A stretch of 64,000 nucleotides of DNA, taken from NCBI GenBank assembly GCA_963849005.1, contig CAWKGC010000022.1, positions 372,001-436,000 on the forward strand. The letters are read 5' to 3'. Positions 50,392-59,494 of the stretch are shown in pieces. A program made the position numbers and the translations under genes. The first letter of the stretch is position 1. Every line of letters starts with the position of its first letter. The notes beneath the pieces were generated by a model. It searched no databases. It was not told the origin of the DNA and saw only the letters and a list, made by a program, of their open reading frames with translations. Source of the stretch: CAWKGC01 sp963849005 (GTDB lineage: Bacteria > Pseudomonadota > Gammaproteobacteria > Burkholderiales > Usitatibacteraceae).

Positions 50392-53300
50392 ATGAAGCAA
50401 TTTTCTATTTCGTTGCTCCTGATCGTCGCATTATTGGTGACCATCTGGGGCGATTTTCCCAGTGCTGTGGCCGCTGCAGGAGTTATTCCTCCAGCGGTTC
50501 GTCAGACCGGGCCGAATGAACCTCCTGCCCAGGAAGCGGTGCTTGCACAGGCGGATGGCGTATCCCTTTTCCCAACGACTGTGCTCTTGGCGGACAAGAT
50601 GGGGGGCGCGCACTCGGTGCGAACCGCCGATTTTGATCGCGACGGGCGATTGGACGTGGTCACGGCTGAGCGAGACAAGGGGCAGATTACCTGGTTTCGC
50701 AACCTGACCGGCGCCCAGTTCGAGGCGCGGGTCGTTGGTCAAGCCAATGGCGCGTATATGGCTGCGCCGGCGGATATCAACAAAGACGGCCGTGTCGACA
50801 TCGTCGTGGTGGCTGTCGGGGTGGTGGACCCGGCCTTCAGCCGCACGCGGGCGCCCGACGGCGCTGGCGCCGTTTTCTGGCTGGAAAACAAATGGCCCGC
50901 CAATCCGGCTTTCGTACGCCATGATATTGCTGTGGGGCTCAACTATCCCGTCAACGTGCATGTGGCCGACATCGATGGGAACGGCACGCTGGATGTTCTG
51001 GTGCCCACCCGCGATGACAATCGCGTCACGCTCTATCTGAACGGTGGCGGCGCCTCACCATCGTTTTCCCCAAACGTGGTCGCGTCGGATGTGATGGGGG
51101 CTGCCGGGGTCTATGCCGGCGATCTGGATGGCGACGGGCGCCAGGACATCCTTGCTGCCTCGGAAAACGACAACCGGATTCGCTGGTTTCGCAACTTGGG
51201 TGGCTCCCCCCTCCGCTTCGAGACGCGCATCGTGCGTGACGGCCCCGCGCCGCCGCCGGAAAAAGACTACGCCAAAGCCGTCAGTGCGGCTGATCTGGAT
51301 GGCGATGGCGACCTGGATATTGTCTTTGCCTCCGAGGGGCAGAACCAGATCGGCTGGTACGAAAATTTGGGCAACGGCGCCTTTCAGGAACACATCCTGG
51401 TTACAGACGCCGACCACGCCAAGGCAGTCAGTGTGGCGGACGTGGATCGGGATGGTGATCTAGACATCCTCGCTGCATCGGCCTATGACAACAAGGTCCG
51501 TCTCCTCGAGAACGATGGCCAGGCGCGACCGACCTTTATTGTTCGCATCGTGAGCGATCAGGCCGCCGGCGCGCACAGCGTCCATGCTGCTGATGTGGAT
51601 GGGGATGGCGATGTAGATCTGCTCTCGGCTGCACGCGACAACGGGCAGGTAGTCCTTTACTTGAACCAATCCACCCATCGCACGGCGATCTACGGGCCCC
51701 AAACCGAGTCGATCGTTGCCCTCTATCGTTCCGCCCGGTCGGTCTTTGCCAGCGATTTGGACAAAGATGGCGACCTGGATCTGTTGTCGACTTCGGACAA
51801 TGTGGTGGCATGGCATCGCAACGATGGTGGGGCGCCACCGCGCTTCACCTCCTTTGTCATCGCCAACAACCTGGTCGGGGGACGGTGGGTCTATGCAGCG
51901 GACCTGGATCGGGATGGGGACCCGGATGTGGTTACTGCGGACACCAAATCGAATGCCATCACCTGGTACGAAAACCGGTTGACTGGGCCTGGCGCATTGC
52001 CCTCCTTCGTGGCTCGCCTGGTCTCAAAGGAGTCCCTGGAACCGCGTACGGTGCATGCGGCCGACCTGGATGGCGACGGCGATCTGGATCTCTACGCTTC
52101 CTCCGATCTGGACAATGCCATCGCCTGGTTCGAGAACTTAGGGGGACAGCCGCCAACGTTCTTGCGCCGGGTTGTCACCATCTGCAGCGAACTATGCCCG
52201 TGCGGCCTACGCAGCGGATGTAGACGGGGATGGCGACATCGATTTGATGTCGGCTTCGGCGGCAGACAATCAGGTGGCGTGGTACGAAAACAACGGCGCG
52301 CGCCCGCCCCAGTTCACCAGGCGGCCCCTCTCCTTTGCCATGGCTGGGGCGCGCCATATTCATGCCGATGATATCGATCGCGACGGCGACATCGATATCT
52401 TATCGGCCTCAGAATATGACAACACGATTGCCTGGTTTGAGAATCACGGTGGCACCCCACCGTCTTTTACCGTGAACATCGTCACGCAATACAGCCTCGG
52501 GCGCCCATGCTATCTTCACGGGCGACGCGGATCAGGATGGGGATATCGACATCTTTGCCGCCAATGAGACCAGCAACACCATCGCCTGGTACGAGAACAA
52601 CGGTGCGCCCCATCCCACCTTTACATACCACGTCATCTCGGCAAACAGCCTGGTGGCCCATGGCATCTATGTCGCCGACATCGACGGCGACGGCGATCTG
52701 GACGTCTTGGCGGCCTCGCGCGGCGACGGGAAAGTGGCATGGTATGAAAACCTGGGCGGTCAATATGCCGCTGCGGTCGCTGCCGTGGCGCAGACCGGCG
52801 CCGATGTCCAGTCGTTGGTGCAGGTGGCAATGACCCACAAAGGCTGGGTTGGCGATCCGAATTTGCGCTTGCGTCGTCTTGACCTGCGTTTCACGAACAG
52901 CGCCGGTCAACCGCTGAGCACGGAAACGGCCAATACCTTGTTCGACCAACTCAGCATCTATGCTGACCAGGGCAACGGCGTCGTGGATCCCCAGGATGTT
53001 CTGCTGGCCGTGGTGGATACGCTGTTGCTCGACAGCAATGGGGAGTTGGTCGTCCCCTTGCTGACTGACGATCTGAGCGCACAGGTGGCGCCGGGGGCGA
53101 CGGGACACTTCTTGGCCAGCGCAAAGAGAAATGCCAGCGCCTGCCAGGTGCTGGATGGCGTGCGCATCACCAGCGTGCCAAACGCCGCGACCGTGCAAAA
53201 CGCGCGCACCAGCTACCCTGCCCTGGCCGAGTATATGCGCACCCTGGGAACCGTCACCGATCCCGTCAATTCACCCACTATCGTGATCAACGAATTAGTG

Positions 53301-53774
53301 GCAGAGAACGCGACCGGCTACCTGGATCCCGATGAGCCAGGGGAATACCCAGATTGGATCGAGCTCTTCAACCCCACCTATTCGCCGTTGCAGTTGGGTG
53401 GCATGTATCTGACCGACGATCAAAACGATCTGACCAAGTTCCGCATCCCAGACGGCGTTTCGATTGCGCCGCAAGGGTATGTAGTTTTCATTGCCGACAA
53501 CGAGCCTGAACAGGGACCGCTGCACACCAACTTCCGTTTGAGCAGCGCAGGCGAATTCGTTGGCCTCTATGCAGCCAACGAACGGGGTCTGCGCACTCTG
53601 GATGGCATCGAATATGGCCCCCTTGTGGCAGACGAAGCCTATGGCCGCTATCCCACCGGCGCTGGCCTTTGGCAGTTGCTGGAATCCACAACGCCAGGCG
53701 CGGCGAATCTGTCCTTCCGCATCTCGCAGCGGGTGTTCATGCCCCTGATCGCCCGCGGCAGCAACTGCCAGTAA
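50392..53774 (+). CDS. Secreted FG-GAP/VCBS repeat protein with lamin-tail domain, copy 2
   Basis: About 1127 residues, homologous along its whole length to the 39777-43205 protein. A Sec signal peptide (MKQFSISLLLIVALLVTIWG) is followed by FG-GAP-like repeats with calcium loops (ADFDRDGRLDVVTA, ADLDGDGDLDIVFA, ADVDGDGDVDLLSA, ADIDGDGDLDVLAA). The same spacer follows (LRRLDLRFTNSAGQPLSTET), then a lamin-tail domain (IVINELVAENATGYLDPDEP, YPDWIELFNPTYSPLQLGGM) and the tail ISQRVFMPLIARGSNCQ. Breaks lie near 52185 and 52500. It likely forms beta-propellers on the cell surface. The lamin-tail gene at 53795 follows after 20 bp on the same strand and is probably co-transcribed. Confidence 0.87.
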
Positions 53775-53794
53775 CATTTCACGGAGACACAATC

Positions 53795-55157
53795 ATGAGT
53801 TCGATCTTGCGTAGGATCCCCTCCCCTGCTGGGCGCACTGGGGGTGAGTTGCCTGCTGTTGTTTGCTGCTCTGACCGCGGTCCACGCCCAGGCTGACGCC
53901 CAAGCTGCGACTGTCGACCCCGGCGGCGTCTTCGTGAACGAAGTGATGGCTGACAACAAGACGACCCTGGTGGATCCTGACGAGGTAGACGAGACGCCTG
54001 ACTGGATCGAGCTGTACAATCCAGGCAACCAGCCGTTGTCGCTTGCGGGCCTTGCCCTCAGCGATACGCCAGAGAACCCAACCAAATTTCCCATCTCCGA
54101 CGTGCTGACAATCCCGGCGCGTGGCTTTCTGGTCTTTTTTGCCGACGAAGACACCCGCCAGGGACCGCGCCACACCAACTTCAAGCTCGGTGCGGGCGGG
54201 GAGACAGTCGGCATCTATCGCATCGGCGACAAGGTCAAGATCGATGAGTTGGTCTTCCCAGCCCTGGCGACCGACCAGTCTTTCGGTCGGTTCCCCGATG
54301 GCGGGCCAGGCCAGCTCCTTGAGTTTGCCACGCCTGGCGAAAGCAACGCCAACGACCCGCCACGCATCAGCGCGGTGACCGAACCGCCCTATCCCGCGCC
54401 GGCGAACACGCCGATCTCCATCACCGCAGTTGTGTCTGACGTTGATCCGTTGGTCAGCGTCAGCCTGGTCTATTCGGCGACGACCCTGGCCAACAACGCC
54501 CTCGCCGCCGCCACTGTGCAAACGGTGACAATGACTGCCATAGGGGCCGATCGCTATCGCGGCGATCTGCCGGCATTGGTGACCAATACACTGGTCAGCT
54601 ATTACGTGACAGCAGCGGATATGAACGGAGAGCGGGGCCGCTTCCCGTTGGAGGGGCAGGAATACCGGCTGCTGACAGGTTATGTGGCGCCAAACCTGGT
54701 GATCAACGAGATCGTCATCGAGAACGACACGATTCCTGACCCCGATGAGCCGGCAGAATATCCGGACTGGCTCGAGCTCTACAATCCGACGAATCGCCCG
54801 ATCAGCCTCAATGGACTCTCGGTGAGTGACGACAAGAGCGAACCCACCAAGTTTCGGATCCCACCGGGATTGCGGGTCGAGGCCGGGAGCCGCATCTACT
54901 TTCTGGCCGACGAAGATCCGGGCCAGGGTCCCCAACATATGAATTTTGCCCTGCGCAATTCAGGCGAATTTGTGGGGCTCTTTGGCGGGGAAGGCACCGT
55001 GCGCATCGACAGCCGCGATCTGAAGCATCCGCCCCTGGCCGGCTCTTATGCGCGTCTGCCTGATGGCGGGGCCTGGTCCGACATGGGCTGCTTCACCTTC
55101 AACGAGCCAAACCGGGCTTGTGATAAGCTGCTGTTCATGCCCCTCGTCGGGCGTTAA
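53795..55157 (+). CDS. Secreted protein with two lamin-tail domains and MPLV tail
   Basis: About 454 residues. The ATG at 53795 has ACGGAGA upstream. After a one-base break near 53820 the leader reads LLGALGVSCLLLFAALTAVH-AQA. Two lamin-tail domains flank a beta-sandwich linker: VFVNEVMADNKTTLVDPDEV with TPDWIELYNPGNQPLSLAGL; then PPRISAVTEPPYPAPANTPI with LVSYYVTAADMNGERG; then LVINEIVIENDTIPDPDEPA with YPDWLELYNPTNRPISLNGL. Each domain ends in a G-P-H-NF-L-G-F/T-VG strand pattern, the same version of the domain as at the end of both FG-GAP proteins. The C-terminus is CDKLLFMPLVGR. The role is unknown, probably surface attachment. It is followed by a strong terminator. Confidence 0.83.
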
Positions 55158-55178
55158 CGCCGGAGGGGACACGATGCA

Positions 55179-55210
55179 GACACCGAGTTTTTGATCAAAA
55201 ACTCGGTGTC
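55179..55210 (+). terminator. Rho-independent terminator after the lamin-tail gene
   Basis: Perfect 14-bp stem GACACCGAGTTTTT and its complement around GATC, followed by TTTCTTTC. It lies 22 bp past the stop and also faces the convergent GT2 gene. Confidence 0.9.
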
Positions 55211-55216
55211 TTTCTT

Positions 55217-56247
55217 TCAGCCATTAGCGCCGTCGCCGCGATTGTTCACGATCTCGCGCACGACGTAGATCGACTTGTGCTGGCTCTCGTAATAGGTGCG
55301 GGTGATCATCTCGCCCAGCAAGCCCATGGTCACGAGTTGGACGCCGATGACCACGAGCAGGACAGCCAGCAACAGCAGCGGGCGATTGCCAATGCTCTGC
55401 CCCAGGAACAGCTTGACAAAGGTCAGATAGAGGCCGATCACGACGCCAAGGCCGGCCGCCATCAACCCCAAGGTGCCAAAGACGTGGATGGGCCGCGTCG
55501 AGTAGGTGCCCATGAACCAGACATTGATCAAATCCAGCGTGACCCGCACTGGCGCGGCTGATGCCATACTTAGAGCGGCCATACTGGCGCGCCCGATGGT
55601 TGACCGGCACCTCGGTCACCGAGCCGCCCACCTGGCTGGCCAACGCCGGAATGAACCGGTGCAGCTCGCCATAGAGATGTACATGCTGGAGCACCTCCCG
55701 GCGATAGGCCTTGAGCGAGCAGCCATAGTCGTGGAGACGCACATCGGTCACGTTGGAGATGAGTCGATTCGGCCAGCATGGAAGGCAGCCGCCGATCCCA
55801 ATACCGATCCTGACGGTCCTTGCGCCAGCCGCTCACGATGTCGTAGCCAGCATCCATCTGCGCCATCAACAGCGGGATGTCCATGGGGTCATTCTGGAGG
55901 TCAGCGTCCATGGTGATGACCACTTCGCCGCGCGCCTGGGCAAAACCGGCTGCAAAACCGGCCGTCTGGCCAAAATTGCGCCGAAAGCGAATGATAGTGA
56001 AACGCGGATCCTTCTCCGCAATCTCCTTGAGCAGCGCAAAACTGCGGTCCTTGGAGCCGTCGTCCACGATGATGACCTCTGCTGGCTGGCCATAGTGAGC
56101 GAGGGCCTTGTCCAGTTCCTCCCACAGATGGGGGATGCTGTCCTCTTCGTTGTAGAGCGGGATCACGATCGAGATTTTTGGCGCCACCATGTCCGGTTGG
56201 GTGTGGCCGTCCGGTTCACCCGGGCGTGGCAAAGGTTCGGTAGTCAT
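55217..56247 (-). CDS. GT2 polyprenyl-phosphate glycosyltransferase (DPM1/GtrB/ArnC-like)
   Basis: About 343 residues with the GT-A fold: ISIVIPLYNEEDSIPHLWEE, VIIVDDGSKDRSFALL, FRRNFGQTAGFAAGFAQARG and the metal-binding VVITMDADLQNDPMDIP. A later part reads VTDVRLHDYGCSLKAYRREV and PVNHRARQYGRSKYGISR. Two C-terminal membrane helices (GTLGLMAAGLGVVIGLYLTF; LLLLAVLLVVIGVQLVTMGL) place it in the GtrB/ArnC group, which moves a sugar from a nucleotide donor to undecaprenyl phosphate on the cytoplasmic face. That product is what GT39-type enzymes use. The ATG at 56247 lies 7 bp after the upstream gene's stop. Indels lie near 55765 and 55565. Confidence 0.88.
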
Positions 56248-56253
56248 AGTGAT

Positions 56254-57962
56254 TTATTGTAACATACAATCAGAGTCCGACGGCTGTGCCCGCACCGCCG
56301 TCGAGACGGATGCGCGCAGCCTACCAGGCATCGCCGCGGCTGCGCCCAGCTCGATCACAACCGGCACGCCCAGCGCCCCAGCAGCAAGTACGGTTGGATC
56401 CAATAGCGAACCCTGGGCGACGGCGATGCCGGCTGCCACGGGCAACCAGAGCGCCCAACCACTGTCCGGCTGGACGCCAGCCAGAATTGGCTTTGCCAGC
56501 AGCCACAGAGGGCGCTTGGTTTTCCCCAGGGACAGCCGCTGGTGTGGGTAGCTGCAGGCCCTGCCCTTCGCCTTGGCCTGGCGCGCCAGGCAGCCCGGAA
56601 CGTGCAGCACCAGCCCGGCTGGTCGCCGACCAACAGCGGGCTGGCTGCGGCAGCCTGCCACGCCGCAAGCTGGGCGCGCCGCTCTGCTGCCGTTGCATGA
56701 ATGCCGGCGCGGTCGCTGACGTTCCATTCCCCGGTCATCATTTCCTTCACTTCTTCCAACTCATAGACAAAGACATCGTCCACGGCCAGCAGCCGTTGGT
56801 CGCTCATCGCTTCCTGCCCGGCGCCCAATGCCCAGCGGCGTGTGCCGGCCAACACATAGGCATAGGCATTCAACGCGCGGCTCTGGCTGGGCAGCAGCAC
56901 GCGCAGTTGTTGGAGCAGCCGCTGGGCTTCTTTGCGCTGTTTGCCATCAACGGCGGCCAGGAGCGCCTGCTCGCCGTTGCCTGTCGCTACCGGCGCCAAT
57001 GTCGTGACGCCCAACGCGAGGCAGGCGGCCACGGCCTGCTGCACCGGCTGCGGGTCTTCGGACCAGCGCGGCTGGCTCAAATCCCCTTCGCTGAGCGCGC
57101 GATGGCCGAAGCGGGTCATGAACGCGTGGAATGCTTCGGCAGAAGTCGCCCGCCGGCAACGTGGCTCTGCCAGTCGGCGGTCGCCGGGATGCTCAGCCAA
57201 CGCTGTGCGGCTGGCTCCACCGCTGCGAGTGCTGCGAGGTCGGCGACTTGTTGGGCCAGCTCCACTTCCAGCAGCTCGCGGACGCCGCTCAGGGCGCCAG
57301 CGACCAGCGCCATGCGCTGCGTGCTCTCGCCCGGCAGCAAGGCCAGCAGACGACCATAGGCGTATTCCAGGTTGTGGCGCGCCGCAAAGTAGGCCGCCAT
57401 CACAGCCGCCACCGGTGCGCTCGATCTCTTCCATGATCTGCAGGATCTCGGCCTGGGACCAGCGCATGGACTGCACCCTTTGCAGCCAGCTTTGGGCCTT
57501 GGCGGTGAGATCGTTACACTCGCCTGGCAGGGCGGCGAGGGTGGCTGCGATCTTCTGTTCACCCCGCCCCAGCTTCAGCCCGGCCAGGAAACCTGGTTTC
57601 GTCCAAGCGGCCAGCGGACGCATGGCGCCATCGATGCCCAAGGCAACCGGCTCCAAGCCGGCATGTTGCGCGTCGAGGCCAGCCGAAAGGGTCAGATTGA
57701 CATACGGGCGGCCCTCGCGCCAGCGCACTACGCGGCTCTTGGGTGCAGGATCGAAGCCCAGCCGGTCATAGTAGGCATACCAGGCGCGCCCCACTGTCTC
57801 GGTCAACAGGCTGCTGCTGAAAGCGCCCAGGGCCTGGGGCGCCAGGGGCTGCAAGAACGTGCGACTCCAGATTGTCTCGCCGCTGTTTTGGCCGGCGTTT
57901 GTTTTATATTCGATCACGAATTTGTCCTGATTACTCGGTTCGATTGGTGAGATGCCAAACAA
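56254..57962 (-). CDS. PEP-utilising enzyme-like protein (rifampin phosphotransferase/PPS type C-terminal region)
   Basis: About 570 residues. The segment FHAFMTRFGHRALSEGDLSQ with PRWSEDP matches the linker of PEP-utilising enzymes such as rifampin phosphotransferase, and the beginning (TVGRAWYAYYDRLGFDPAPK) fits the same group. The end resembles the swivelling phosphohistidine domain (PLWLLAKPILAGVQPDSGWA, LLDPTVLAAGALGVPVVIEL). The usual GGxxSH with the phospho-carrier His is replaced by GSLLDP, so phosphotransfer is unlikely. No ATP-grasp domain is present. The start is uncertain (a TTG at 57962 is the first usable codon). Breaks lie near 57420, 57165, 56640 and 56560. It is co-directional with the GT2 gene 7 bp downstream. 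Function unknown. Confidence 0.6.
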
Positions 57963-58055
57963 TGATTCTGCCTGCTTGGAGATGATGTGTCAATTTGGCG
58001 ATGGGAGGCGTGAAAACGATTTGCCCAATTGCCTACAACTGCGTACACTTCAGCC

Positions 58056-58745
58056 ATGACGACTTCACTGACCATCCCATCCAATCCACCAACCAAACGC
58101 GCGCCTCGCGGGCAACAGACGCTGGCAATCGTCGACGCCGACATCGTCAGTGGCAAAGACGAAGTGGCGCGGGAGCAGTTGCTGCAAAATTTGCAGCAAT
58201 ACCGCGGCAACGGCGTCCGGCCGCTCTGGGTCAACTGGCTGCGCCAGCGCGCCGACCTGCGCTTCACCTGCCTCGTCCATGATGTGCAGGCGTTCAATAA
58301 TTTTATGCTGGATGTGGTGCGCAGCGTGGAAGGGGTGCGGGAGACCAGCACCATCCTCAGCTTTGGCGGGCGGGCGGATATCGACTCTTTGCTCGATCTG
58401 GAGATGGAGATCAGCACGCACAACATGGTGGCCGCCAATGTGATGATCGACGTCCAGCCCGGGATGGACCGCCGCTGTTTCCAGGGATTGCTCGACTTGC
58501 CTGCCCATCCCCAGGTGCGGCGCGTCTGGCTGCTCAACTGCTACCACAGCGACGACGCTGACCTGATGCTGTTGCTCCTGGGCAAGAACATCTCTGCCAT
58601 CACCGGCTACGTCATGAGTTGGATTCGCTCCACCCCTGGCGTGGTCGACACGGAAATGCACACCGTGATGGATTGGCGCTGGCTGGCCAGCCCCGAAGAC
58701 ATCGTGGAACTCTGCGAAATCTTCTTTGCCCGCATGAATGCCTGA
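58056..58745 (+). CDS. Lrp/AsnC-type ligand-binding (RAM-like) protein without DNA-binding domain
   Basis: A clean 229-residue frame from the ATG at 58056. It seems to hold two alpha-beta RAM-like halves: LRFTCLVHDVQAFNNFMLDV with VRSVEGVRETSTILSFGG, and NVMIDVQPGMDRRCFQGLLD with ITGYVMSWIRSTPGVVDTEM. The spacing and the closing 'xPGVxxxxT' pattern recall the effector domains of Lrp/AsnC regulators. The first ~50 residues contain no recognisable helix-turn-helix. Such stand-alone RAM proteins may bind amino acids or act as partners for full-length regulators. The assignment to the RAM fold is by pattern only. It is transcribed away from the PEP-like gene. Confidence 0.5.
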   Translation: MTTSLTIPSNPPTKRAPRGQQTLAIVDADIVSGKDEVAREQLLQNLQQYRGNGVRPLWVNWLRQRADLRFTCLVHDVQAFNNFMLDVVRSVEGVRETSTILSFGGRADIDSLLDLEMEISTHNMVAANVMIDVQPGMDRRCFQGLLDLPAHPQVRRVWLLNCYHSDDADLMLLLLGKNISAITGYVMSWIRSTPGVVDTEMHTVMDWRWLASPEDIVELCEIFFARMNA

Positions 58746-58810
58746 ACTGACATTGGCGCGAGGGGCGACGCCCACGTGCCAGCTGTGGCCCCACGGCATA
58801 GAGCCTGACG

Positions 58811-59493
58811 TCAGCGCAGCGCCTCAGCCACAAACCGATGACTCAGCGCCCGATACCGCCCCCAATCGGCCCACACGGCGGAGCGCAAATGAACGGACTC
58901 CAATCTGTCTGCCACCGCGTCCAGTTCATGTGGCGGGGACCCACTCCCAGCCCCCGATTGACTCATCCTCGTCCTGGGGCGCCAGAACACCATCGACAGG
59001 CATCCGCACCAGAAAATGATAGGTGGCAAAGGCAACCGAGCCAAGGGTGCTGTGCTGGAAGTCATACCCAAGCACGCCTAGAAAGCGCTCCACCTGCACC
59101 TGATGCGGCCCTATCCCCACGTGCATCCCTGTCTCCTCGAAGAATTCCCGCCCCAGCGTCTCCATGACCGCCTCCTGGACATGGATGCCACCGGTCGGCA
59201 GGCGGAAGGCGCCCTCCGGGATAGAAGGTCTTGATGTGGAGCAGCACCCCCGCGGCTGGGTCACCCCGGTGCATGATGTAGCAGATTTCCGCACGGCGGC
59301 CCGCGCTGGTGAGCAACTGGTGCTCGCCGGTAAGAAAGGGATCGCCCACTGGGAGGGAGGCATGCGCAACCGGGGCGGCGCCCCACTGTGCGGCGAGCTG
59401 CGCCAGCTCGTCTGCGTCCAGGGCAGAAGTTAGTTCATGCCAGTCTCCATCCGCCGCTCCAGGCAGTTCGCCCACGCCCCTCACCATTTTCAT
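58811..59493 (-). CDS. Nudix hydrolase
   Basis: About 227 residues after correcting breaks near 59225 and 58935. The Nudix box is complete: GGIHVQEAVMETLGREFFEE followed by TGM, with the REFFEE metal-binding core. Upstream are AEICYIMHRGDPAAGVLLHI-KTF and PEGAFRLPTGG, the normal strand before the box. It hydrolyses a nucleoside diphosphate linked to another group; the substrate cannot be told. The ATG at 59493 follows the TGA stop of the LLM gene by one base, so the two are translationally coupled. The C-terminus reads YRALSHRFVAEALR. Confidence 0.82.
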
Positions 59494-59494
59494 G

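Noticed and set aside
39777..53774. Integrin-alpha-like receptor function for the FG-GAP proteins
   Set aside because: The repeats share the calcium-loop pattern with integrin alpha chains, but bacterial FG-GAP/VCBS proteins have many roles and nothing else integrin-like is present.
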